The position numbers and the translations under genes are program-made. A stretch of 64,000 nucleotides of DNA, taken from positions 113,491,783 through 113,555,782 of the forward strand of contig NC_081406.1 in the NCBI RefSeq assembly GCF_030272615.1, given 5' to 3'. How positions within the stretch are numbered: the stretch's first letter is position 1; each line of letters begins with the position of its first letter. Below are positions 12,148 to 23,134 of this stretch, piece after piece. The notes beneath the pieces were generated by a model. The model was not told where the DNA came from, did not search any database, and was given only the letters and a program-made list of their open reading frames with translations. Source of the DNA: Cryptomeria japonica. Lineage: Eukaryota > Streptophyta > Pinopsida > Cupressales > Cupressaceae.

Positions 12148-12877
12148 GATGTTGTCATTGATGGCAACCACCTGGTAACAGGGTCCAAAGGTTCTAGCGG
12201 CAATAGACTTCACCTACCGGCACCATCAGTCACTACAAGGTTTATTCACACTGGCATCCAATTACACCAGTAGCAGATCATACCGACATCCAAAGCCGAC
12301 TTGGAAATAATATTGCTTATGCGAAATTTATTGTAATATAATATTATATTTATATGGTTGACATGATGCATTGCAAAGACTCATATATGTATGAGATCTT
12401 GTAGGTCATTTGAACATATGATATGTAATGTAAGGAAGCGATACTATGTGATAGGTTATGATAGTGAATAATTGTATATGCATTTTGATGTATTTATCTT
12501 GAGAGCGAATAAGAAGCATAGCATAACGAAGCAAGTTTTTGGCAAAGGTATCAGTTAGAGCTTAAACTGGTACTGAATCTAGCATTATAGATGCTATTTT
12601 GAAGTAGTACATTGTTATTGGATTTAACCATCCAATTGTGTAGTCAGTGAGACTCCATTTTTGTTGTTGAGCAGTGAGCTCTAGGCAGTTGGCATTCCTG
12701 CATGTGCAAGCCCCTATTGTACTGAGTAATATTTATTCATATTGGTCAGTGAGTAAATATTGTGGACCATAAATCCCACTAAGGTTTTTCCCTTATAGGG
12801 TTTCCTTGCCAAAAATATCTATGTTATGTTGTGCATTGATGCTCATTCTTTTGTTTCTCTTTAATGCATTATTATTT

Positions 12878-13094
12878 GGTATCCATTTGAGGTACAACTT
12901 CCATCAAATTCAAAATCAAAAGCTCCTATTAAACCAGTCATTGGACTTGATTCTTTGAATTCATCACAGAAAGGTACTAATCATTACCCTCAGGGTCCAC
13001 TTGCATTTGTTAGATACTGGGAAAGGTACTACTTATTACCCTCAAGGTCCACCAAAGGGACTAAAAAATAGGGTAAGTTATTGATTATCATATA
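12878..13094. other. Short spacer with an imperfect direct duplication
   Basis: 217 bp between the truncated B LTR and element D. A ~30 bp segment at 12970-12999 recurs at 13022-13051 (aaaggtactamtyattaccc core). In one plus frame both copies read KGTxxYPQGP. No gene is recognised. Confidence 0.45.
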
Positions 13095-13130
13095 TGTTAG
13101 ATACTGGGTTAGTCCCAAAGACACTAAGAG
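13095..13130 (-). repeat. LTR-end stub at the 3' edge of D
   Basis: Plus strand TGTTAGATACTGGGTTAGTC, then ACTAAG and a G-run, matches the end of the element B LTR (minus strand of 5601-5635) closely. It does not match the end of LTR D (17319 onward). Almost the whole 3' LTR and the 3' untranslated region are missing between it and the RNase H frame. Confidence 0.65.
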
Positions 13131-13942
13131 GGGGGGTGAATCTGTGTCGATGGGGAAATTACCCTAAGCTGCTCTCTGAGATATGCAAATGTTTCCTTAG
13201 GCAAAGGCTTTGTAAAGATATCTATAATTTTCTCTTTAGTATTCACATAAACCAATTTTACTTCATTTGCTTCAACATTCTCTTTCAAAAAATTATACTT
13301 AATAGAAACATGCTTTGTCTTAGAGTGAAATACTGGATTCTTTGATATATCAATTGCTGTTGAATTATCACAATAGATAATTAGTGGTTCTTTGCATTTT
13401 ACCTTTATATCCTCCAACATTTGTTTGATCCATAATACCTGAGTACAATTACTTGTTGTTGCAACATATTCTGATTCTATTGTAGATAATGATGTACAAG
13501 TCTGCTTTTTGCTTATCCAAGAAATTAATCTTTTGCCAAGAAAGAATGCACCGCCAGTGGTACTCTTTCTGTCATCTACATCTCCTGCCCAATTAGCATT
13601 GGTGTATGCACATAAATCAAAATTTTCATCCTTAGGATACCATAAACCAAGATTTGTTGTGCCTTGTAAGTACCGAAAAATCCTTTTAACTATTGATTCA
13701 TGATTTTCTTTAGGATTGCCTTGAAATATAGATACAATACATACTACATTCATTATATTAGGTCTTTTTTGGATTAAATAAAGTAATCCTCCAATCATAG
13801 ATTTGAACCTTGTCAAATTAATAGGAGTTGAATCATCCTTTAATGTCAATTTATCAGTTGTAGTCATAGGAGTGCTTACTGGTTTGGAATTTTCCATACC
13901 AAATTTCTTTAAAAGTTCCTTCAAGTACTTTGTTTTACACAT
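13124..13942 (-). pseudogene. Element D RNase H domain and pol C terminus
   Basis: A 272-codon open stretch. It begins in the RT thumb/connection (YLKELLKKFGMENSKPVSTP), passes SMIGGLLYL and continues into copia RNase H with NANWAGD (usually DADWAGD, so the first catalytic Asp is Asn here), STIESEYVA and TKHVSIKYNFLKE, the usual C-terminal landmarks. RNase H removes RNA from the RNA-DNA hybrid during reverse transcription. The frame reads on past the usual end (REQLRVIS) into the LTR stub, so its last ~10 residues are artefactual. Confidence 0.85.
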
Positions 13943-13959
13943 GAATATACCTTTATTTG

Positions 13960-14856
13960 TTTGTGAAATCTACAAGCCTAGAAATTTTTTTATCTCTCCA
14001 ATCATAGACATTTCAAATTCTTCCTACATCTTGTTAGCAAAGTCCTTACATAATCCATACTTCAATAACCAAAATATCATCATTGGTAACTTTGTAATAT
14101 AAAATTGTTGTTAGCATTACCTTTTGTGTAAGCAAGCTTCAAAAGATATTTATCCAATCTAGCATACCAAGCTTTGGGAGCTTGCTTCAAACCATATAAA
14201 GCTTTCCTTAACCTGCAAACCATATCCTTATTATTTGTCAAAGAAAATCCATCAAGTTGTTCAATGTAAACTTCCTCCTCAAGATCTCCATTTAAAAATG
14301 CACATTTTACATCCATTTGATAAACTTTATAGTTCTTATAAGCTGTAAATGCAAGAAATAGTCTAACTGCCTCAATTCTAGCTACCGGTACAAAGGTTTC
14401 ATTATAATCAATTCCTTCTTTCTGTGAATAACCTTTACAAACTAGTCTTTCTTTGTTCCTTATTACTTCACCATCTTCATTAATTTTATTTCTATATACC
14501 CATTTAGTTCTAATTATATTTTTGTCTTTAGGCCAGGGAACCAATGTCCAAGTGTTATTCTTTTCAATTTGTTCTAATTCATCTTCCATTTCTTTTATCC
14601 AATGTTCATCCTGACATGCTTCAATGACAGATGCTAGTTCAACTTGAGAAATTAAACATACCTCTTCATTTGCCAGTCTTCCTCTAGTCATAACACCTTG
14701 ATTCTTGTTTCCAATAATTTGATTCTCTAAATGATTCAATCTTACATACCTGGGTTTGTTCTGATTTCCACTTGCATGTTGTTGTTCTTCAGTCACAGTT
14801 GAGTTTTTTGATGATGTCGGTGTGATTGGGTCTTCACTTTGTATCAGTGCAATCAT
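13960..14856 (-). pseudogene. Element D reverse transcriptase, catalytic box deleted
   Basis: The 14080-14856 frame holds standard copia RT blocks: the [22 protein letters not shown] entry region, [26 protein letters not shown], then [20 protein letters not shown] (with the first catalytic Asp) and [14 protein letters not shown]. Just after, where YVDD with the two remaining catalytic Asp residues should follow, about 30 bases appear to be absent near 14050-14058. The sequence passes from the ILVIEV phrase almost directly to CKDFANKM, with frame changes. The enzyme cannot be active. The upstream 100 residues are a Ser/Thr/Gln-rich linker from integrase. Confidence 0.85.
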
Positions 14857-14929
14857 GTTGGTTCATTTATAATCATTTCAACTATTGATTCTGTAGGTCT
14901 TGAATATCCTCTAAAATGTTCATCTATCT

Positions 14930-15800
14930 TCACATTAGTACTCTCAATGATTTTCTATAACCTTTTATTATAATATCTACATGTCTTTCTTTTAGATGAA
15001 TAACCAAGAAATATTCCTCCATCACTTCTAGGATCAACTTTGCCAATATACTCATCTCTTCTAATATAACATTTGCTGCCAAATATTCTGAAATACTTAA
15101 GAGTAGGAATATGACAAAACCATAGTTCATAAGGGGTCTTACCGGTTTCACTTTTATGTGAACTCTATTGAAAGTATAAACCATTGTATTCACTTCTTCT
15201 CTCCAGTACACATGAGGTAAATTTGCTTCCATTAACATGGTTCTTGTTGCATCCATAATAGTTATGTTCTTCCTTTCCACAACTCCATTCTACTGGGGTG
15301 TCTGGGGTTCTAATAGTTGTCTTTTTATTCCATTCACTTCACAGAATGTATTAAATTCTCTAGATGTAAATTCTCCTCCTTGATCTGATCTCAAACATTT
15401 GATTTTCTTTATGGTTTCATTCTCTACCATTGCCTTGTATATTTTGAATCTTTCAAAAGCTTCTGATTTCTCCCTGAGAAAAGTAACCCAACACATTCTA
15501 GAATAATCATCAATTATTAGCATAAAGTATCTATCTCCCTGTAGACTTCTTGTTCTTGCTGGACCAGTACATAAATCAATATGAATTAAATCAAGAATAT
15601 TATTGGATTTCTTAGTAATGCTCTTAAATGTTGTTCTAACTTGCTTTCCCATTTGCGATTCCTTACATACTAAAATATGAGGTTTCACAATCTTAGGTAA
15701 ATCCCTTACTTCCTTAGTTGAACTGATCTTTACAATGCAATCAAAATTTACATGACAAAGTCTCTTATGTCATAACCAACTTTCATCAATGTGTGCAAAT
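14930..15800 (-). pseudogene. Element D integrase
   Basis: The zinc-binding N terminus lies around 15690-15800 (HVNFDCIV, then VCKES where CKxC is expected, so one Cys is Ser). The catalytic core spans 15290-15688 with IHIDLCTGP (first Asp), DDYSRMCWVTFL and LRSDQGGEFTSREF (second Asp). The third catalytic residue is in VERKN just after the TAG at 15290-15292, which fits CAG-to-TAG in PQQNG. Another stop lies near 15765 (TGG-to-TGA type). Downstream to 14930 the core C terminus is frameshifted. Integrase inserts the cDNA into the genome. Confidence 0.85.
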
Positions 15801-15899
15801 CAAACATGTCTTATTACTAGTATTCAAGTGAAAGATATTACCTTTAGTTTGATTACCGGTTGTAATCTCCAATCAAGTTCTATTTGTGATTTTGCATTT

Positions 15900-16260
15900 C
15901 CCATTCTTGAGTTGTAATTGAAATCCTTTTTGCACTAACTAACAAACACTCAAAATATTATGCTTTAAACCTTGTACATAGTAAATATTGTCAGTATTAT
16001 GCTTACCATCCAAAGATATAGTGCCTCTTCCTTTGATTAAACAAGCTTTATCATCTCCAAACCTTACTTGACCTCCATGAATTTCCTGAAAAGATAAGAA
16101 TTTTCTTTTATCACCAGTCATATGATGTGAGCATCCAAAATCTATTATCCGTTCATCCTTTTCTTCATTTTTTTCTTCCAGTGTTTTCTCTACTAGTTTG
16201 ACAATAGGTGTTGGTTGATCTTCTTTTATTGCAACAAAAGCCCATCTGCTATCTGTTGGA
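15900..16260 (-). pseudogene. Element D aspartic protease
   Basis: The phrase CSHHMTGDKRKFLSF and the following GRGTISLDGKH / LKHNILSV blocks are the usual copia protease region that precedes integrase. The active-site triplet DSG reads DFG here (16134-16142), a Ser-to-Phe change that should abolish polyprotein cleavage. Confidence 0.75.
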
Positions 16261-16369
16261 CCTTCATCTGAATCATTTGTAACACCTTCATCTCCATAGT
16301 AACATGACTTATCTCTATTTTTCTTAAATCTGTATCTCTGATATTCAGGGTTATGCTTGTATTATCTTT

Positions 16370-17261
16370 TTGCTTCCTCCCTTAGTCTTGCATGTCTAGC
16401 AGGACATCTAGAAGCTATATGACCAACTTTATTGCAATTAAAATATTTGAAAGGTGCTTTACCTTTATACCTACTTTCTACTAGACCTTTAGGCATTTTT
16501 CTTGCAAACAGTGCTTCAAGTTCTTCATTTTCTCTACTCATATCTTCAAGTTCTTTTGTATAAAGTGTTTTCTAATCAGTTTTGTCAGATGATGATGATG
16601 TTGATGATGATGATTCTTTAAAATCTAAATCAATCTTTACAGTAGCAATAGGACCAAACTCTTCAAGTTCAAATGCTGAAAGTTTTCCAACCAAAGTATC
16701 TCTAGAAATTGAAGTATTAGGTGTTGTTCTCAATTCATTAATAGCAATCACTTTCATTTTGTATGCCAGTGGCAATGCTCTTAAAACTTTAGACAAAATT
16801 TCATCTTCACATAAGGATCCTCCAAAACATTGTATTCCTAAAACAATTTCATTAACTCTTTCCATAAAAGCAGAAATTTTTTCATCTTCTTCCATTTTTA
16901 AATTTTCATATCTAACCCAGTAACATTCCAATTTTGCAATTTTGACAGTGGTATCTCATTCATTTAGTGTTTCCATGTTATCCCAAATAGATTTAGCAGT
17001 AGATCGGTCTGATAATCCCATGATTTTTTGATATGATAATGCACTCAAAAGTACTTCCCTTACTTTGCAATCATTCTCCAAGTCCTTAGCCAATGTTGGT
17101 GGATGAGGTTGATTCGGAACAGGAGCAACATAGCCATTCTTTGTAACTTCCCATATATCTCTTGGAATGCAGTTCAGATGTGTTTCCATTTTGATATTCC
17201 ATATACCATAGTTAGTTCCATCAAGTTTTAGATTGTCCTTCCTGAAAATATTTGCTGCCAT
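16370..17261 (-). pseudogene. Element D gag (UBN2-type) with zinc knuckle
   Basis: The frame starts at ATG 17259-17261 (MAANIFRKDNLKLDGTNYGI), 43 bases after the primer site, and has the copia gag hallmarks LDGTNYGIWNIKMETHL and SIWDNMETL. A TGA interrupts it at about 16955. It resumes as 16572-16931 (MEEDEKISAFMERVNEIV, LVGKLSAFELEEF). The single zinc knuckle at about 16415-16460 reads YFNCNKVGHIASRC, so its first Cys is Tyr (TGT to TAT). Gag forms the virus-like particle and binds element RNA. Confidence 0.85.
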
Positions 17262-17304
17262 AGGATCTCCTCAAGTTGTTAGGCTTCTGCAAAAAGAGGA
17301 CTTA

Positions 17305-17316
17305 GCTCTGATACCA
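17305..17316 (-). other. Primer binding site of element D
   Basis: On the minus strand TGGTATCAGAGC, a perfect initiator-Met tRNA primer site, lies 2 bases inside the 5' LTR end. Confidence 0.85.
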
Positions 17317-17318
17317 AT

Positions 17319-18446
17319 TTTTAGGAACCAGAAGGACAACTGAGAGGGGGGGTTGAATTAGTTGTGAACCAGTTTATATAAATTGTAATCCAAATTTAAA
17401 TTATTCCAACTCAAACTTAATGTCGGTAAACCAGACTTAAGTGTCGGTGAAACAGATTAATAGTTATAACAGTACCGGTTTAACTTAATGCATAAAACAG
17501 AAAGAGAAACAACATCCACAACACATGACATAGAGATTTTGATGTGGAAACCTAGTAAGGGAAAAACCATGGTGGGAAACCTTACCCACAATTAGATGAT
17601 ACTACTACAGATAGTATGTGTATACAAATGGGGTCTGCACATGCAAAAATGCCAACCACCTAGAGCTCACTGCTCAATCACAAAATAGGAGTCACACTGA
17701 CTACACAATTAGATGGTTAAATCTAATGATAATGTACTGCACAAAATAGCATCTGTAATGTTAGATTCAGTGCCAGTTTAAGCTCTGAACATCTTCGTAA
17801 CCTTTCCTTTAACCTTCAAATAATGTTTGTGTGATTCGTACAAGGATTTGCTTATATTTGATCTTCAATATTCGTTCATACCATTTCCATATCCATGTAC
17901 ATATCCAATCTTCAATAAGATATTACATTTATACAAAACCTAAGACCAAATATATAGGTCGGCTCACTATAGATATTACAATTAAAATCAATTACAAATA
18001 AGTCTTGATGCGATACAACATGTCAGCCCAATACATTTACCATATTATACAATCAATAAACAATCTCCATGATGTGTCATGCTTATCTAGAATATGAAAC
18101 ATGTACTGGTCCATAACCTAGACCTATCTACTGGTAAAGGCAAATCTGTCAACCTGATTAGACCAATAAGAAAAACACCAAATCCAAGCTTCCAATCAAT
18201 GTCTTTGACATAACCAAATGATCTCCAGATGATAACAAGTCATCATCGCTACCGGTGAACAATATAATCAACTGGTGAACATATACTAGTGACTGTGCAT
18301 AAGTCACAAACCATAATATGTCAGCTCAACAATAAACCAATATGACCATAGTGCCAAATCAACAATGTAGATCTCCAAGAAGACAAGTGTTGATATCAAT
18401 GACAAAACCAATGCAACACATGACAAAGTCATCCATAATACCAACA
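17319..18446 (-). repeat. Element D 5' LTR
   Basis: 1,128 bp. Its minus-strand start is TGTTGGTATTATGGATGACT at 18446. The end at 17319 reads ...GGTTCCTAAAA, probably from CCTAACA. A G-run lies near 17343-17350 on the plus strand, and the shared block at 17540-17590. It also shares the segment tgagcagtgagctctagg (here on the minus strand) with the element B LTR, showing common ancestry of the two LTR families. Confidence 0.8.
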
Positions 18447-20373
18447 CATCCTGATCTAACATATCAGATTCATTGTCGTCTTCAACATGTAGTGTAGGTT
18501 GTGAATTTTGTACTTGTACTTGTGATGATGGACCTTCCTGATTTTCACCACAATATTTTCCAAAGACAACATTCTGCTTTTTGTTGGCCTCTCATGGCCT
18601 TCCCCACATTTAGGTTTCCTACCCTTCTTCCTATTCCACATCTCCAAGGAAATAAATGCTTCCAAAAAATACCAGTTTGTTGAAGAAGCAATAATAGACT
18701 ATAAAGTATAAGATATGTTTCATTGGCCATACGACCTACAATCTAGATATCTGAGGTCTGAATCTCTCGATTGACCACTTGGCACTGATAGGTCCCCACT
18801 GAATAAGAATGAACTCTACAGTGCAAAAAAATATAGATAAATTTAGAATAATATTATAACACATCAAAAATATGATCGCTCACCTTTAGGTCACATGCAA
18901 TCGCCAATGCAGTCAACAACAATGATTTTCTTTGCTCTGAAACTTCGCTATTGATAAGAATTTAGAGCCTAGAACCCAGTAGATTGTGTAGAGATAGATC
19001 TGTTCTTTGAATGTATTTATACCAATTTTTATATGGATAATTCCATGAGAATTTTATATGATATATGAATATTTGGCGAATCTCACGTAACTATAACATG
19101 ACTTATGTAATTTTTGAGGCGATTATGGGTCATCCAAATAATTGGCAAATAAAATATAGTTGGCAAAAGTTGGGGTGAATGGAGACACATGTCGGCAAAA
19201 TATCGGGTGAATTGGGTACTCCTGGCTAACAAATATTTATATGCCTATAGGCGAATTATGGTCATCTATTAAGGCAACCTCAGAGAGTGTAGGTGAAAAA
19301 ATTAAATTTATCGTGTGTCCATCGTATTGTATTGGCGAAATCCTTGCATAGAAACATTTAATTACATAAAACATATGGCGATCAGGTTGTGAATTTGATG
19401 GAAATTGATAATATTTTAGAGACATGGCCACCCCAAGTTGGTACAAAATATTCTCCATTTCCCAGGTCGTCGACGTGAAAATTTTGCCATTGGCGAATAT
19501 TCGCCACTAAAGTAATCTTTGGATAGAACTACTATAATTCCTTCAATATTTTAGTAGCTTCAAGATAATTTTGGATTAGTCAATTGTGCAGGTTCATCAC
19601 CTCTTGAATATCCTTATTTTGATCTTTTGTAGGCTTTGAATGACTCTGAGTTCTAGGACACGAACCCTAGATCTTAACAAGTGACTTATTTCCCTAATCC
19701 TTACTCATAAGCTTACTAGCAACACCACCTTCCTTGACTTCACCAAAAACACCAATATCGGCCCCGATAGTCTTACCTTTCTTATCCAAGTCTACATAAT
19801 ATTTAACACCTTGACCTTATCATTAAGCATCTGGAAGCCAACAGTACTATTTTGGATAGTAGTTTGGCTGACATTAAGTAAATTTCAAGTTTCTTATGGA
19901 TGTTCTTGATAGTTTCCTCAAGAATATTAATTCTACTAACATGATCATTTCTTATAACATTCACATCCTCTAATAAGGTTAGGATTATAGTTTTATCTTT
20001 CATAGCCTTCCCCAAATCACCCCCACCATCACCATTGTCCATCCTACTATGAAGAGCCCAAATTATCTCCTTTATAAGGTTAATATCATCAAAGAACCAT
20101 TGAGACAACCTAAGCTAACCACTAGCTCCACTCCTAGAAACACTCATAACATCCTCAATATGCTCCATATATTTATGGCCAAAAATATCCCCCTCTATAC
20201 TATCCTAATGCTCACTAGTATGCAACATTTCCATCTCCTCGTTTCCCATTTCCTTATTAGGGTAATCACCATCCTTAGTTCTTTGTTCTTCCATTAAAAT
20301 TTGCTTCCCCTTCTCTCCCATCCCTTTCTTAGTTTTATACCAAACTTTCTATTCTTATCTACATAATCCTCTG
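18447..20373. other. Spacer between D and E
   Basis: 1.9 kb without a supported gene. A minus frame at 18456-18665 (Lys/Arg-rich, KGRKPKCGEGHERPTKS) and another at 19803-20108 (coiled-coil-like, 101 codons) are unrecognised. 19070-19500 is marked by scattered ggcgaa/ggcaaa phrases. They may be fragments of older elements. Confidence 0.4.
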
Positions 20374-21929
20374 TGTCATTACTATTTATCACACCACAAG
20401 ACTTAGAGAGGGGGGAGGGGGATGAACAATCTTGAGAAAATCATTAATCTTTATTCAATCACAAATACATATAAAATAACCAACCAACTAATCATCAATG
20501 AAAGATGAAACAACAAGTACCAAACACATGAACACTAGATTTTTACATGGAAAAACTAATATGGGAAAAACCAAGGTGAGAATCAAACTCACTATATGAA
20601 TAACTGAATATAATGATTTAGGAACAAGGCCAAGGAAGCTCAGTGCTCCCGTTTTAGACTTGAAATCTAAGGTGCACAACCTCAAGGCAAGATACAAAGG
20701 ACTTTGCAAGTTGAGACACATGATCTAAAGGTGAGATATAAATCTACACAAGTTGCCAAAAGAACTCACTATCTTCTAGTAGGTATAGAGGATTGAAATG
20801 AACAAGATATATTGATCATGAAAATACCCTTGAACATTTAATTTAAGTGACTAGTATTATGGCAAATAAATCACACACATCCGCTTCCTCAAAACACTAT
20901 CAGACTGAAAGATATGATCATAAAAGGTCTTCACAAATTGATAATTGCACTCCTTCTTCCCACATATTCTTCCACATTAAATTCCATTAATCCACACATA
21001 AATTCACACATTCACACATCTATTTATATTAACTTTATAACCAAAACTCTCCTAGGTTCACCATAAAATTTAGATCACACAAAGTTGATCACCATGACCA
21101 ATTGTGCCAAATGTGGTCTACTATAGTAGATGAAGGGGACCCAAATACATCACAACATGTCTTCCTCAATAATTTCCAATTAACCACACATAGAAACACA
21201 TCCTCCAAAGTTGGCATCAAACAAAACATCTAGATAAATAGTAAAGCATGTTAACTAGTTAGTCGAAAAACATTTTCCAATGAAAGTTACTTAATGTGGA
21301 TTTTCAGATGCCATAGTAAGACCCATGCAAACATATTGAATCAAATTGCAAAGCATATCCATACCAAAGGAGTATGATCTAGACAAGATGAACCAATTGA
21401 GTTGGCTAGAGGCCAACACAAATGATAATGTTTAATGACAAACTCAACATGAATTCACTTGCAAAGAAAACCAAAACTTGAAATTTGAATTCAAACACTG
21501 TACGAACAATATGAACATATCCTTCAGGAACCAATACATGAATCAACACTATGGAGTAATGTAAAGCATTCTCTAGACCAATCTTGACAAACAACCTCAC
21601 TATTAGAAAATTGCAACAACCAACTTCAACCTTGAAAACATAATAGTGCAACATACATATAACATAAGAATTAAATCTAGGACTGCAAGGCATCATATTC
21701 AAAAGTGATGGAATGTAGAGAATTCTCCCATAAAGACTTTTAATACTCTTTCCTACATATTTCAGCTTCCAATATTGTCACCTTCCAGAAACACCACATA
21801 CTCACTCAATATCACCACTAGACATCATACCAATATCTGAGCACTCATTTTTGGATCTTTACATATCAAACAATAATACACATATATCAGGTTGACGTCA
21901 ATGACAATACTAAACACACATTTCTAATA
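20374..21929 (-). repeat. LTR of element E
   Basis: About 1.56 kb. The left edge (TGTCATTACTATTTATC) is followed by G-runs at 20408-20420, and the right edge on the minus strand is TATTAGAAATGTGTG (probably from TGTTAG). The shared block lies at 20543-20590. A purine tract (TAGGGGGATA in element sense, 21931-21940) abuts the right edge, making this a 3' LTR of a minus-strand element. No target duplication was found, so the exact left edge is uncertain by a few bases. Confidence 0.55.
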
Positions 21930-21937
21930 GTATCCCC

Positions 21938-22438
21938 CTAAGAACTTTCTATTCCACCTTTTTCATCAATGCACACAAGTGTGACATCAATGATAAGACA
22001 ATGCAAATTCCCAACAATTACTAGTGCAAGAGCCACTTGACAAAGAAATATGAGTTTGGTTCTTTTCATAGATTTATTGGAGGTCAACTCCCCTTCATAA
22101 TCATTAGCCTCCCATTCCTCTTCATCCTTTGAGGCCTTGTCGTTAGTATCAATAGACATGACCAAGTAGAGAATTCTGATATATTTATTATGGGGTTTAG
22201 TATGCTTAGGATCTAGTGGAATTGATATTGATTTTACATACTCTATAACCAACAAAATTAATCCCTCATGGAGAATAGGGAGTCTAGCATTTTTCTTGTG
22301 ATCCCTAATCTTGGCTTCCAATGAGGACACTAAATAAATTAGAAATGACACAACTAACTTATGGCATAAGTGATTCATTAAAATAAAATGATGGCTAAAC
22401 AAACTAGTGAATTTACCATCCAAAGTAAAATACCTCAT
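21938..22438 (-). pseudogene. Element E accessory frame, C-terminal part
   Basis: A 166-codon frame ending just upstream of the polypurine tract of LTR E. It contains a hydrophobic, helical region (FILMNHLCHKLVVSFLIYL; LHEGLILLVIEYVKS) followed by an acidic tail (DEEEWEANDYEGE). Position (last frame before the PPT) and style, a compact helical unit followed by an acidic stretch, recall the accessory frame of element B, but I see no clear residue-level match. No pol sequence is nearby. The upstream part runs into stops and then the F insertion. Confidence 0.4.
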
Positions 22439-23134
22439 GATGGCCTCTGCAATCTTAGCCTAAAACAGTTTCATGGAGTTACAAGCATAACTACTAGATT
22501 TGGTCTTCATTAGCTTGTCTCTTTTATGGTCTTTGAGGAAAGTGTTCAAGGCATCATGTAAGGTTTCTTGATTCTTGAAAATTTTCCTTTCTTTAGATGC
22601 TAGATTGGTAATTTGAGCAATGAGGTCTTAATAAATCACCAACTCTATCTTATAAAGTGTCAAAACCCCATTGATTTCAGATCAAATACTTTCCCTCCAA
22701 CTTGGGCACCTAAACATGGAAATTAAACATTATATTGAATTTCAAAAAAGATAGGATATCAAGAGACACATGTTGCCTCTTTCTAGACACCCACTTGGTA
22801 AGCCCAATATCTACTCATTTGTCCATTTCACTTGTTTTTCAGCATCCCATTCTATTTGTCCATGTGTGGTGAAAACATATTAAATATTCACATCAACAAG
22901 TCCCCTTTACTCCAACCAGTGGAACCCATCATCCCGTATGAATGCATTACAAAGAATGGTTATAATAAATATTAGAAATTATATTTCCAATAAACTAGAA
23001 ATACCAAAATACACTTCCAAGGATGTTGGAACCATGATATAGGATTTACAAGGTAGATGAAACCTTAATCCTAACAGTTCCTTATAATTATTTTGGAAGT
23101 GTTCTCCTTTCTTCCTTATTTTCATCTATGTTAA
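22439..23134. other. Sequence left of the nested insertion
   Basis: About 700 bp without a clear frame. Before element F inserted it was joined to 58417 onward. It may be more of element E, which would then continue on the far side of the nest. Confidence 0.4.
23130..23134 (+). repeat. Target-site duplication of element F
   Basis: gttaa at 23130-23134 corresponds to attaa at 58412-58416. Four of five bases agree and the mismatch is a transition. The two copies lie 35 kb apart and define the outer limits of the nest. Confidence 0.65.

Larger units (their letters stand above)
4755..12877 (+). mobile_element. Element B: non-autonomous LTR retrotransposon with gag-like and accessory frames
   Basis: 5' LTR (4755-5635), Met-tRNA-type primer site, gag-like frame, long accessory frame, polypurine tract and 3' LTR (from 10642) occur in standard order on the plus strand. 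No protease, integrase, RT or RNase H sequence was found between the LTRs, so mobility must have depended on another element. The 3' LTR is split by solo LTR C and stops about 119 bp short of its expected end at 12877. Without C the copy is about 6.65 kb. Confidence 0.85.
10642..12877 (+). repeat. Element B 3' LTR, split by solo LTR C and 3'-truncated
   Basis: 10642-10678 and 12153-12877 match the 5' LTR consecutively, apart from the inserted C and its target duplication. Homology stops at 12877, equivalent to 5' LTR position 5516. The last ~119 bp, including the C-run and TAACA end, are missing. Confidence 0.85.
13095..18446 (-). mobile_element. Element D: Ty1/copia retrotransposon relic
   Basis: In minus-strand order: 5' LTR (18446-17319), Met-tRNA primer site, then gag, protease, integrase, RT and RNase H, the domain order diagnostic of Ty1/copia (Pseudoviridae-type). 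The element ends at a 36-base stub of an LTR end directly fused to the RNase H frame. The stub does not match the end of the element's own 5' LTR. The flanks differ (atata at 13090-13094, catcc at 18447-18451), so no target duplication is preserved. Confidence 0.85.
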
